Below, piece after piece: positions 53,856-64,000 of a DNA stretch of 64,000 nt. The position numbers and the translations under genes were made by a program. The notes below the pieces were generated by a model. It saw only the letters and a program-made list of their open reading frames with translations, was not told the DNA's origin and did not search any database. Every line of letters begins with the position of its first letter. The first letter of the stretch is position 1. The DNA comes from Asterias rubens (lineage: Eukaryota; Echinodermata; Asteroidea; Forcipulatida; Asteriidae), in assembly GCF_902459465.1 (NCBI RefSeq), contig NC_047072.1:16597776-16661775 (forward strand), in the 5' to 3' direction.

Positions 53856-55164
53856 TACAACTTGCAGTCATTTTGTTTGTAGTGGTAATTCATTATGTAT
53901 TTGTACTCTCCATTATAATAATAGTATGTTTTTTGGTTATTATATTGTGCTCTCTCTAGAACCAGCCTGAAATATTCGTTAATTTTTTTTAATTTTTTTT
54001 TAGGATTTCATTTTAAATTATTGGAGACATTTTGTGAACACTTTGGGAAAAGAAAATAGAAAAAAATAATATCCTAAAACTTTGAGAGTTGAGAAACAGA
54101 AACAGAGAAACAACAAATAATTGTTCGATAGCCTTTAAGACCTTTGTATGAACCGATTCAGGCATCTTCATCAATCTGTTTTATTTATCTTCAATATTCT
54201 AAGCAAACCTAAGTTCACTTTTTTTGTTTAGCTGTTTCAAAATGCTTCCCAACCATAACTACGTACAGTAAACGTATGCAAAATAATTATTGTTAACGGC
54301 CTCACCTATTAACCTTTACAAGAATAGGCCGAACGTGGGCTAGGCACAAAACCAATCCTTACACATTCAGCGAGGCGTACTCTCTCATTGTAAGATAGTG
54401 TATATTTCATGGTCATAAACTACAACAAAATCCCTCACGTAAAACTCGATCAGGTTGGGACTATAATGGTCTCGGAATTTCGCGCGAGACTTGCTTAGTC
54501 TACACAGACTGTAGTGAATAATATATTACAAGCAAATGCAATCGTACAATTACAGAAAACAAAACCTAAAAACCAAGACAAAAACAAATGGTGGAGATGG
54601 AGGGCCCAGAAAAAGCAGAGCTTGTCGATGGATTGATATACAATTTGGCGAAACCAAACTTTTATCCTTGAACCGTATGCATGATTTATTAACTCTTTCT
54701 TTTCACGTAGCTAGTGAGGTCAAAACGTGAGGCCGGCGCACAATGTTGCAGTTGGAAGCGGTTTGACATCAGCCATTTCTATTACCTTTATAAATAAAAT
54801 CAGTAAATTAATAAGTTTGCTTGGTACATTAAATAAAATTGAAGAGGACGCCTGAATTGACTTATACAGTCAGAGATGGACAACAGACTAATGTGTTGGA
54901 CTCCACACTACAAGTGGTTAAATAGGTATAGTGCAACTCAAATACTTATGCTGATGTTTTCATGATGCCAGCATCAACAGGAGGTTCCAACCACTCTCTC
55001 CTGCTTTCAAAAACAGCCAAAATATTTGCATACGACGTGCTGTACAGACTACGTTTGTACAGCTTTCATGAAGATACAATAATCTTGTTAATTGAATGTT
55101 AATTACTCGTTAATTAATCACGTTGTGAACCAAATTTGTACAGATCTATCTGTATCAGTTAGAA
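53856..55164. other. Intergenic, nothing recognised
   Basis: AT-rich and gene-free. A short GC-richer block near 54590-54640 has no coding signature. Confidence 0.35.
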
Positions 55165-56690
55165 TAGAATAATGTTTTATTGTCACTTGTAAAAAAAAAC
55201 CAAATATTAGTACAGTGAAATTCGTTTTGGTTTTGCGTGTCTAAAAATATTATGTTATATACAAATACACTAAAAATTTACCATTTACAAAAATACATAG
55301 AAATATAATATAAACAACTCTGAAAAGTATTACAATATACAGGCGAAATACGAAAGATAAAAATAGTACGATAGAATTAAAATCAGAAATAGACATTCAT
55401 GATTAAAACCTGTCATGTAGAACACGAACAACTGTGGGATAAAAACTCTGCAAAGTACGGTTGGATCCAGATTTAATTGAACGGAAACGATTCTTAGACC
55501 GCATGGGCTGAAAGAGGGAACGTGCTGGTGAAACTGGTCATCTACTATGGAGAGGGCTCGTTTTTTAACTCGAGAGAGATACAGTTGGCAACCTATGATT
55601 TTACTAGCGGTGCAAACGATCCGGCTGATACGCTTCCGGTCATCGGCTGTTGCATTGCCCCACCAAACGATCATTTACTGTGTCAAGACACTCTCAATCA
55701 CCGCTCGGTAGAACTTCAACAGAAGTGGCTGACTGACATGGAAGCTTCTCAGCCGTCTCAAGAAAAATAATCTTTGCTGACCTTTTATTAACAATTGAAT
55801 CTGCATTACATCCCCATTTCAAATCAGATGATAAATGTAAATCTAGAAATTTAAAACATTTACTATTTCCACTTCAGAACCATTAATGACCAAGGGAGCA
55901 AAAGCTGCAGGATTTTTGCGAAAATCAATGACAAATTCCTGTGTTTTATTGACATTTAATTCTAGATCGATCTCAGTGCACCAGTTAACAATAGATTGTA
56001 CTTCATTTCGGAACGATGTCTCGTCATTTTTAATTAATCCACATACAGTCGTGTCATCAGCGTACTTAACCATAAAATTGCTGGCTGAAGTACTGACGCA
56101 GTCGTATGTAAATAACGAGCACAGCAAAGGAGACAAAATGCAACCCTGTGGCGTCCCGGTATTTAAAACCAAGGGTTTGGAATAATCATTTCCGACTCTG
56201 ACAATCTGAGAACGATCCAATAGAAAGTCTAAAACCCATTTACAAAGATTAACATTTAACCCTAGAAGAGTCAACTTGTCATATAATTTAAAAGGCGAAA
56301 TCGTGTTAAAGGCCGAGCTGTAATCAATGAATAAAAGTCTGGCATAATTAGGCATTTTTTGATCCAGAAACCGTGTTACATTAAATAATGCGAGAGACAC
56401 TGCATCTTCTACTGATCTGTTTTTCTTGTAAGCAAACTGATAAGGATCAAGAGCAGGTGGAATATTAGCTAAAATATATTGCCGTACCAGAGACTCTAAA
56501 CACTTTGCAACAATTGACGTCAAAGCAACTGGTCGGTAATCATTTAAACAGGTGTACGCTTGGGCACAGGAATGACAAATGAATGTTTAAATACCTTAGG
56601 AACATGACAAAATTTGAAATATTGATTAGGTAAACGAGGAACAATGCTGCTGTAAAAGGTCAGTCTTGCAATACTCACTTTTTACAGCAT
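55165..56690 (-). pseudogene. Decayed non-LTR retrotransposon reverse transcriptase (CR1/Rex1-like)
   Basis: Reverse transcriptase of a LINE, read on the - strand. An uninterrupted part (56523-55843) shows the palm order: YQFAYKKNRSVEDA, LFIDYSSAFNTI, GTPQGCILSPLL and the catalytic YADD in FMVKYADDTTVCGL, then LELNVNKTQEFVIDFRKN. Upstream, FVIPVPKRT and NDYRPVALTSIV lie in different frames (a frameshift near 56555). Downstream, the stretch before MIVWWGNATA is broken by frameshifts and a TAA (about 55680-55845). The 3' end, about 55165-55230, has TTTTATTGTCACTTGTA and GTGAAATTCGTTTTGGTTTT, typical of this clade. It is 5' truncated and inactive. Clade assignment is by recognition of motifs only. 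Confidence 0.85.
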
Positions 56691-57364
56691 TTCCTAATTA
56701 TTGTGTTATAACAACACATCTCTTTTATGTTAAAACACTTACTATACGCTTGTGTATACAATTTACGCCACCTTTGCGTACATGCTTATGTTACAGCGCC
56801 CTCTTGTAATGTGAACAGTGAACAGTGAAGAGCAAGTTCAGAACGAGCCTGAACGTCTGACGTCATTCTTCAAGGCTCGTGAATAAAGACAGGGGCCCAG
56901 TCTAGTTCAGAACAGAATCATAGGGAAACATAAAAGTTCCTTTAATTGTTGATTATTAAAGTGCACATCTATCCCATCTCAGGCAAACAACTCAATGAGA
57001 ACACATCTAAGAATGATGACAGATCAGAAGGAATGAACTACAAAGCATTACAGGACAAGAAGCTCACTGTGACAGAAGTTACTTCAGCACAAAGCCTTGA
57101 AGAAGTTACGCTACCCCTCTCTCAGATCCTGTTTCTTGTCTCTACCTTCGTTCTTTCTTCTTATCTGGTTCTCGATGCTTCAACTTAACATGTTTTTCTT
57201 TTTGGGACTCTCAACCCGGACTTGGTTCAACTGACAAACAATGGTCAGGCTTTTGGTAAAGTTGGGTTGATAATAGTTATGCAGTTTAGATAGTAGTCGT
57301 ACTCCAGCCTTGTTGCTCGGTTCTCTGTTCTGAAGCCCCGAGAGCGTATACGCAAAGCGCAAAA
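56691..57364. other. Intergenic, nothing firmly recognised
   Basis: CAAGTTCAGAACGAGCCTGA and AACGTCTGACGTCATTC near 56830-56870 look like a repeat end, but no second copy is seen. An open frame near 56950-57188 lacks family resemblance. Confidence 0.3.
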
Positions 57365-57555
57365 GTTGTGTGCTTCAGATCCTTAAATTATTTGAGTGAG
57401 AAATATCTCTTTCTCGAAAACTACGTTACTTCAGAGGGAGCCGTTTCTCATCATGTTTTATACCATCAACATCTCTCCATTATTCGTTACCAAGTAAGGT
57501 TTCATGCTAACAATTAGTTTGAGTAATTACCAATAGTGTCAAGTGCCTTTAAGGC
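57365..57555 (-). mobile_element. Family A MITE fragment
   Basis: AAAACTACGTTACTTCAGAG, GGAGCCGTTTCTCATCATG, TTATTCGTTACCAAGTAAGG, then AATTACCAATAGTGTCAAGT and GCCTTTAA. The left half is missing. Confidence 0.75.
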
Positions 57556-58630
57556 GGTAAAGAAAAAGATAAATTAAAAATACATGTTTTATGTTCTCAA
57601 ATAGTTTCCTCAGACAAAAGGATTGACAACCTAAAATATGTATTAGAACAGGTCCCAAATGATTATAAATTAATAAATATTACTCTTGTAATTAACACTC
57701 GCACGAAATACTTCAGAAAAACACACAGATGACTTTAAAAACACAAACATGGTCTGCTACGTATGAAACTATGTTGTTATATAACACACACAAAAAACAC
57801 GTGCGAAGGGCAATGGGTCAGTATTTGGCTGGCTAAACAAAACACAAGTTTATAGTTTGATAATACCGGACTGACATGACCCTAAAAAACATTGAGCCTA
57901 CTCTCTAGACCTCTAAACAACTTACTGTTAGTCTAGTAATACGCATGATGGTAAAATCCTGCTTGTAAACACAGAACATGTACACAAACAATCTAAAAGC
58001 ACATCAACCGTAGCTCACAAAAATATAGTTAAAACAACCCGACTGAACAAGCTTTCCCCCCCCAAAAAAAAAAATAAATAAATAAAAATATTCACAGATG
58101 TTCACCAACAATGATAAAGCACCATTTGAAAAACATTGGGTTAAGAACAAAGTAGGTTCCCAGATAGTTGTGATCGAGATCTTATTTAGGACAAGAATGC
58201 CAATAATCGATGACGGTTTCACCCAGTAGTGCTACGTCACTAAACATGAACAATTAATTTGGGTCTAATAGTCGAATTCCACATGACGTCATTGACCGCC
58301 ATCATTGATGTTAAAACAATGGAAAAGTGAGCAGCACGAATCACAGCCAATGCAAGCTTTTCATACGCGCACATTTTAATCAAAAATGGCGGCCAATACA
58401 TGGAGTTAATTTTTCATTAGACATGATTCAAGTATATCCGCCGTCAAAATGTAGCATAGTTTGGTCCCGCAGGGCACAGGTTGGGTGAGTTTTCTGATGT
58501 TCGGCGATAGGATTGAAAATAAAAAAGACTCTCACGAATTTGAGACTTGAGTCAAGTCTAGGGTTTAACAGACGTTCCTAACTGACCAGAGGATTGCTGG
58601 CATCACTGTGTCTGCTATCCAGAGCTAGCT
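57556..58630. other. Intergenic, nothing recognised
   Basis: AT-rich, with one C8/A10 homopolymer stretch near 58050-58070. Confidence 0.35.
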
Positions 58631-58801
58631 GTGAGGCCCCTAGTTCTCTGGGAACCCATTGATGGAAACAGGAGCAAGGGCAGGAGGAGACTATCATACG
58701 CAGATAAGTTGAAGAAGGACGCAACACAACAAGAAACAACTGAGCTTAATATGCTGATGCTGGACCGGGATACGTGGAAGACGACCATCACAGATTCCCG
58801 G
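58631..58801 (+). pseudogene. LINE-derived C-terminal fragment
   Basis: LVLWEPIDGNRSKGRRRLSY followed by ADKLKKDA, ELNMLMLDRDTWKT and ITDSREG matches the tail motif seen after reverse transcriptase in many invertebrate non-LTR elements: (L/F)WEP-x-x-G-x-R-S-x-G-R, then D-x-L-x-x-D, then D-R-x-x-W. No catalytic domain is nearby. Confidence 0.65.
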
Positions 58802-59985
58802 GAAGGCGTCGGCTGCACTGCAACTGACACGACAGTAGACATCTCTCTTCAGAGTCTGAATGGATGGCGTCTTTGTAGCCAAACGAGAAATAGTAAAGCC
58901 ACAACTGTAAGACACTGGACACCTCCCATTACAGTGAAGGCTAGGGTATAGCTCCCGAGAATGTCATAGATTAATCCTACGCACAATGAATAAAACAAAA
59001 CACAAAAATCAGGATTGGAAATAAGGCGCGCATACTCACGCGACCTCAGAAGTTAATAACAAAATTGTTTGCGATATTTTTTATTTCCTTCCGGAATATG
59101 GATGGTATGGCCTACAACCTGGGTCATGTTAATTAATCATTTTAATACGTATTAAATCATCTTTTAATTTTTTAGCAGACTTAAGGAATTATTTTTATTT
59201 TTTTAATTGTTAAGTGTTGGCTTCTTTTGCGGGAAACGATAGTTGTATGCTTAATTGATTAAAGACGCCCTCGTTGTTTTATATTCTGTCTCCTAGAGGG
59301 CCTTGTCACACGAGGCCCTCTAACGAGCAACCTTGAGACAACCAACTGCAGTGAGCGCTACAGGAACACTTTGGTAACTAACCAAGTCGAACCATTGAAT
59401 TGTTCTTGTAGCGTCGGTAACATCACAGCAAGACCCTTAATCATACCCATCCATACAATCCAAGCCGAGAATAAACCCAGAACACCAAGCCAACCAATAC
59501 GGCCACCATCTTTAAAGATTTTAACAACCAAATCAACATTTTTGAGAAGGCAACCCAGTATTGGACACTCCTGTCACTAGCCGCACTCAGCTAGAAGTAC
59601 CTTCTTTCCAAGAACTGTCAAAAGTTGAAACTCGCTCGCAGCTGTGTTGTTGGCCGTCCCCAACCTATTAGTTGTAGAGTTGCATAAACCCTAAAGTATC
59701 GTCAGCAACCCAGTAGTTGTTAACTCGCACTATGTCTAGTTCCCAACATTAATTGAGTTCCAGTTGTCTTGTCATCAGCCACTCAGTTCTTCAAGTTTTG
59801 TTTCTGATAACACTTGTGTGTCCGATCAGCACTCTGCCAACAATCAATCACCCTTGTCTGAACGTCCCCACTTATCCTGGCGAGTTATCAACGTAAGCGT
59901 AAACGTATCACGTAAAATTGGTCACCAGGGTGAGTTCAATGTATTTTGGCAATTCACTTAAAAGCACACTATTGGTAATCAATAT
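58802..59985. other. Intergenic, nothing recognised
   Basis: Includes a short inverted motif AGAGGGCCTTGT/CGAGGCCCTCT near 59296-59322. No exon or shared repeat. Confidence 0.35.
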
Positions 59986-60117
59986 TCACCCCCATTCTGA
60001 AACAACTACACTGGCTCCCAGCCGCTCCCTATCTCTCAACGAATCATCTTCAAGCTGATGCTCATTGTCCACAAAGCTCTTAATGGCAAGGCTCCCCACT
60101 TCTGAGTTCGTGTGCGT
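59986..60117 (+). pseudogene. LINE reverse-transcriptase fragment with frameshift
   Basis: FTPILKQLHWLPAAPYLS in one frame, then RIIFKLMLIVHKALNGKAPH in another. Together they form the L-x-x-L-H-W-L-P ... R-I-x-F-K ... H-K-A-L-x-G-x-A-P block found near the C-terminus of L2/CR1-type elements. The frameshift falls near 60035. Confidence 0.7.
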
Positions 60118-60944
60118 GGCAATGGGTCTAAACGGATATGCTACATCTACATGGTCCTTTCCTTTTCCTGTTTATTTTGGTCCATCCTATCTTATCTTAT
60201 TCCTGAATCAACGAATAACAACTTATCCAAAAAAGGGACATCACAAAAAATGCATGAATTAAAGGATTGCACTCGGACGTTAAATTAAACACTGATGTTT
60301 TCTATAGGCCATGTTAGTTAGAAGGAGAGGTAGTTTTCCACCATTCAAAGATGATGAGAGATTCTTGTTTGTATCTCCTCTCCGAAGTCCAGCACATTAG
60401 ACACACATTTTCAATTTTAGACAAAACCTCAGATTAAACATATATATCTATAGGAAACAGCTCACAAGATAACGCAGTTTCAACCACTGGTTTGATACAT
60501 GACTTGTGTTCAACACATGTGCTGCTTTAAAACCGGGAAACCGTAGCATCGCTCCCTGGTTCATGCCGCAACAGCATCGTCAACTAATTTATTCAAACAC
60601 AACAGCGGTAACCATAGCCTTCAAACTTGTCATTGTCTTGTGTATTAGCAGAGTTATTGTTTTTTTGCGCCACGAGAGTGTCATCATTGACAGACATTGC
60701 GCACTAGAACTGATCAACATTATTCATTATTATTATGATGGTTCAAACGCACCAACCGTTGACAAAGTGGCGTATGGCCTAGTTCACATAAATTATACCA
60801 AGGTCAGGGGCGTGTCTTTGAAGCGAGTCACGGCGAGACGTTGGTAGATCGGGCAGCAGTGTTCCCTCGTGTACATTCACGACTGTGTGGTGTTGCTGAA
60901 GTAGCTGATTTATCAACAAGAATAAGATTGCAGCTTCCCGGAGA
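60118..60944. other. Upstream region of the CAP gene
   Basis: No repeat family recognised; probably the promoter and 5' UTR. A 113-codon open frame at 60506-60847 begins at GTG and has no family resemblance. Confidence 0.35.
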
Positions 60945-61235
60945 ATGATGGAGATGAAACAAGTTCTTTGTTTGAGATGGGTCCTTGCGGTGTGTCTTCT
61001 CTCACTGTGCTGGGCTCTTCAAGGCAACGAGAAGACAAGCTTTGCTTTATATAACGACCAAGTCCGGGGAAGTCTTCACCGTGAAACAAGGGAGGTTCAT
61101 GGGGAGAAAGTGCGCGTTGTACGGCAGGCCTCTGGGGTGAAGACGTACACAGATGATGAGCAGAAGTCTTTACTAGATGCTCATTTGGAATATAGAAGGA
61201 GCGTGAGCCCTGGTGCTGCAGATATGAACAAAATA
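60945..61235 (+). CDS. First exon of a secreted CAP-domain (CRISP/PR-1/antigen-5) protein, partial
   Basis: Starts ATG ATG (60945, 60948). It encodes a signal peptide, WVLAVCLLSLCWA, then a basic pro-like stretch with HGEKVRVVRQ. The first helix of a CAP domain follows: YTDDEQKSLLDAHLEYRRSV, then SPGAADMNKI, where the family usually has HNxxRxxVxPxAxxMxxM. The exon ends in phase 0 at donor GTAAGT (61236). The rest of the domain (W-D-x-x-L-A ... and the signature Cys pairs) is not in the remaining 2.8 kb, so the gene continues beyond the window. CAP proteins are extracellular with varied roles; none can be assigned here. The Asn of HN is Leu. Confidence 0.75.
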
Positions 61236-61839
61236 GTAAGTCGACACAAATTGCCTGATTGTCAGTTGCAAGAAAATTTTGTCAATTTAATGTTACGATA
61301 AGTGGGACACACTATAAATAGGTTTTAATTACTTGTGAAACCAATATTAGGAGTAGGCCTAGTGGATAATGTTTCAAAAAGCGTGCGTGTATATGCCCAA
61401 TATATTTTAAGGCACTAAAATATAAAGGGCACTATTTTAGGGAATATTTATATAGGGAGTGCACGGGAAAGTGATTTTGTTTTCTTTCGTTGGTAGACCT
61501 GTCCAGCAAACCCAGCCTTAGCAATGACAACCTCAACTCCTCCATGTAAAACCAAACAAGCCCGTAATTAACTAATTCCACCACGGAGCAAGAAATAAAC
61601 AAAACCATATTTCATGTTAAATCAAGACGGTTCACACTCACAAAACCATACATCAAAAATTAAATAGATCACACAATGCACGGTACCACGCGTGCTGCAT
61701 TATGGGGGTAGATAATAATAAATTAGGGATACAAATTAGTTTCGAGATGCGAGTTCAATGCCGATACGACCGTCTTTCATCAGCCTGTATTAAAACGCTC
61801 CTTATTTCTAGTTGACCGATTTCAAACATTCCCTTTAAA

Positions 61840-61975
61840 GGCACGTGACACTATTGGTGTAAGTTACTCAAAATATATATTAGCATAAAACCTTCTTGGT
61901 AACGAGTAATGGGGGAGCTGTTGATAGTATAAAACATTGTGAGAAACGTCTCCCTCTGAAGTAACGTCTACACTC
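61840..61975 (+). mobile_element. Family A MITE fragment
   Basis: TTAAAGGCACGTGACACTAT, AAGTTACTCAAAATATATAT, CTTGGTAACGAGTAATGGGG and GAAACGTCTCCCTCTGAAGT, then abrupt loss of similarity. It lies in the presumed first intron of the CAP gene. Confidence 0.75.
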
Positions 61976-63133
61976 AGAAAAAGAATGGTAAAAAAAAGTT
62001 ATGTTAAATGTGTTAAGTGAAAAAATACTTAACATAAGTAAAAATTAATGAAAAATTTAAACAAAATGTTTGTGTAAATAAAAAACTACTCAAATAGTTA
62101 GTAAAACTAATAGTTTACATAACTTAGCAACTTTAAACACATATTATGCAAATTTTACTGAACTGGTTGTAAAAGTTTACATGGTGTTTAGTAAACCACG
62201 ATATTTTACTCAAGTATTGTGCAAAATACGCAGCGTGTGACTTGTCTGCTGGGGTCGCGCTCTGCAGTACCACAGTGTAACCACACACAACGTAACGAAA
62301 TGGATCTCATGAAAAAAAAACCTTCTTGAGTGGAACTTCCCTCATTTAGTTGAGACGTTTGAAGGTAAGTACTATAACATATTTCTGTATTGATGTTATT
62401 ATCTGTAGTGATAGACTATACACGACTCGTTAGCACGAGTTAGCACAGATAAAGGGACAGTTGAACGTCATATTTTGACTGACAACACTTTTGAACAGTG
62501 ACTTGAATATCACAAATACATACGTAGGTCTGATCAATGGTCCCCGTATTGTGCACATAGTATACGTACAGCATGCATCGTTGAAGACCATTGTACACAT
62601 GTACATCGCCACTGTGTTAAAGCACCACCACTGCATACAGCCACGGTGCATCAGGCCAATGATTGGGCTAACTTTAATCTCTCATTTGTTCAGAAGAACA
62701 ATCAAATAACTTTTCAACATTTTGTCTTTACAAGATACTGACAAATGATACAACTGACTTAAAATGCAAATTCTGGGAGAGGGGAATCGCACAAACACAT
62801 CTACCCTTTGTTTATTTTAACCTGTTAAAGGAATTATTCAAGAAATCTCACCCCCCCCCCACACAAAAAAAAAAGGACGAAAGAAAAAGAACAAAAAGAA
62901 AAATCAGATAAAGATCAAGAAAAATCAAAGTTTTCAGGTAGCCTACTGTTATGTGGGATTGCATATATAGCACCAAAATTATCTCTCCTCCTGGGATCCT
63001 ATCACCTTATTCCAGAACTGCAAGTCTCCATCATTGAACCTTTTGTTGATTTGTTTATTTTTTAAGCCCCTATGTATTTGTTTATTTATTTTATTTTATT
63101 TCAATTTGTATTTGTACTGTTTTAAATTTATGT
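61976..63133. other. AT-rich intronic sequence
   Basis: 62000-62230 is dense in ACTTAACATAAGTAAAA- and TTTACTCAAGTATT-like motifs, suggesting another degraded element. No exon continuing the CAP domain was found. Confidence 0.35.
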
Positions 63134-63410
63134 GCATGTACATCATGTACAAATTGTATTGCACATACATTGCAGTACTGGAACGTTGTCTCTATTGATC
63201 TATAAGTGTTGTAATATGATAATTAAACCACTATTGATATAAAATAATGGTTTAATCTGACATTGTGTGTACCCCATCCTTAAGACAATCAGATTAAATC
63301 ATTATTTTACAGCAAAATTGGTTTAATTGTAATATTACAATACTTTAAGTTCATTACAGACAATATACACGTGTCATACAATTTGTACTGCACCCCCATT
63401 GAAATTTAAC
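63134..63410. mobile_element. Imperfect fold-back element, ~125-bp arms
   Basis: Left arm: GTACAAATTGTATTGCACAT ... GTTGTAATATGATAATTAAA ... AAAATAATGGTTTAATCTGA. Its inverse follows across a ~25-bp spacer: CAGATTAAATCATTATTTTA ... TTAATTGTAATATTACAATA ... CATACAATTTGTACTGCAC. The inner 47 bp pair best. Confidence 0.65.
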
Positions 63411-64000
63411 CTATTGTGTTTAATATTATTCCCCTTTATGCAGGAAAACACAAGTTTGGACCAGTATTTGAAAGACATCAACAGGGACACCAGATCGCAA
63501 CCATGCTGATATTAGGTGGGTCTGCACTGGCTCCACAGCAAGTGTTCGTAATTTTTGAGCAAATGCATTTGAACAGTCATCCCTTGTGAAAGCACTGGAT
63601 GTGTGTTTCAAAACACATTTTGTCTTCGACTTGAGCTACCAGGAGGAGTGTTCTGGCGTTTGGGAGTTCATTGAATTGGTTGTGTTTGAACTCAAAGGCG
63701 GTGTGAAGAGCAGCACTATTCGAGAGTTCAGGGCTTACTGTTCATCTCATGATGCATCTGATTAATGTTGACCATTCCATAAGCATTGTAGTTAAAGAAG
63801 TTCTTGCACAAAATGTTTGCAAATACGTATCAAAATCATAAGAGATGTGATAGTTGTGATAGTTTGGATTTATGGAACAACCTTACAGTTTAAATAGGAA
63901 CTCAAAGGTCAAATTCAAATTTGTATTCAACACCCTTCCAGTTTTGTCAAATTTGTCAAAATGTCAAATTCAACGCCGTTTTGATTGCTGAGCGACAGTG
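63411..64000. other. Window end, nothing recognised
   Basis: No exon resembling the missing CAP-domain parts and no shared repeat were seen. TGTCAAATTTGTCAAAATG near 63950 is low-complexity. Confidence 0.3.

Noticed and set aside
55522-56185. + strand open frames in the retrotransposon region
   Set aside because: They are antisense to the reverse transcriptase motifs on the - strand.
60506-60847. 113-codon frame upstream of the CAP gene
   Set aside because: It begins with GTG, has no family resemblance and is probably promoter or 5' UTR sequence.

Overview
This is eukaryotic, animal nuclear DNA: AT-rich, with spliced genes using GT-AG introns, dispersed transposon relics and microsatellites, and no operons or Shine-Dalgarno sites. 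The most abundant repeat is a ~380-bp element that begins TTAAAGGCAGTGGACAC, ends GTGTCCACTGCCTTTAA and is flanked by TTAA. I associate this family with echinoderms, most likely a sea star and possibly a sea cucumber; the species call is from memory and is moderate confidence. The receptor repertoire (divergent class C and class A GPCRs) fits that assignment.

Layout. (1) 0-11.8 kb: gene-free, with MITE copies, a LINE 3' end, a long CAA/CAG microsatellite and several degenerate tandem repeats. (2) 11.8-16.9 kb, + strand: a class C GPCR of the calcium-sensing/vomeronasal-2-like group in four recognised exons; its 5' exon was not found. (3) 17.2-18.7 kb: a 235-bp inverted repeat, two hammerhead-ribozyme-like motifs, and possible last exons of an unidentified gene with duplicated terminal exons and a poly(A) signal. 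(4) 19-26 kb: transposon-rich. It holds an element with 8-bp target duplications, SINE-like elements, a tRNA-derived segment and a tandem pair of hammerhead-like repeats. (5) 26.5-38.2 kb, + strand: a complete three-exon metabotropic-glutamate-receptor-like gene of 940 codons with an 8.2-kb second intron. (6) 38.6-48.4 kb: repeats, including two MITEs with long terminal inverted repeats. (7) 48.5-49.5 kb: an intronless rhodopsin-class GPCR that has lost several signature residues. (8) 52.7-53.7 kb: an intronless GT31 beta-1,3-glycosyltransferase. (9) 55.2-56.7 kb, - strand: a decayed non-LTR retrotransposon, followed by two more LINE fragments. (10) 60.9-61.2 kb: first exon of a secreted CAP-domain protein whose remainder lies beyond the window.

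The genes do not form one pathway. Three of the five recognised genes are seven-helix receptors, so the locus looks like a receptor-rich neighbourhood. The most unusual signal is a family of at least seven dispersed copies of a hammerhead-type self-cleaving RNA motif. Each lies just upstream of a short hairpin whose stem shows compensatory changes. This suggests Penelope-like or retrozyme-type elements that were transcribed as RNA.
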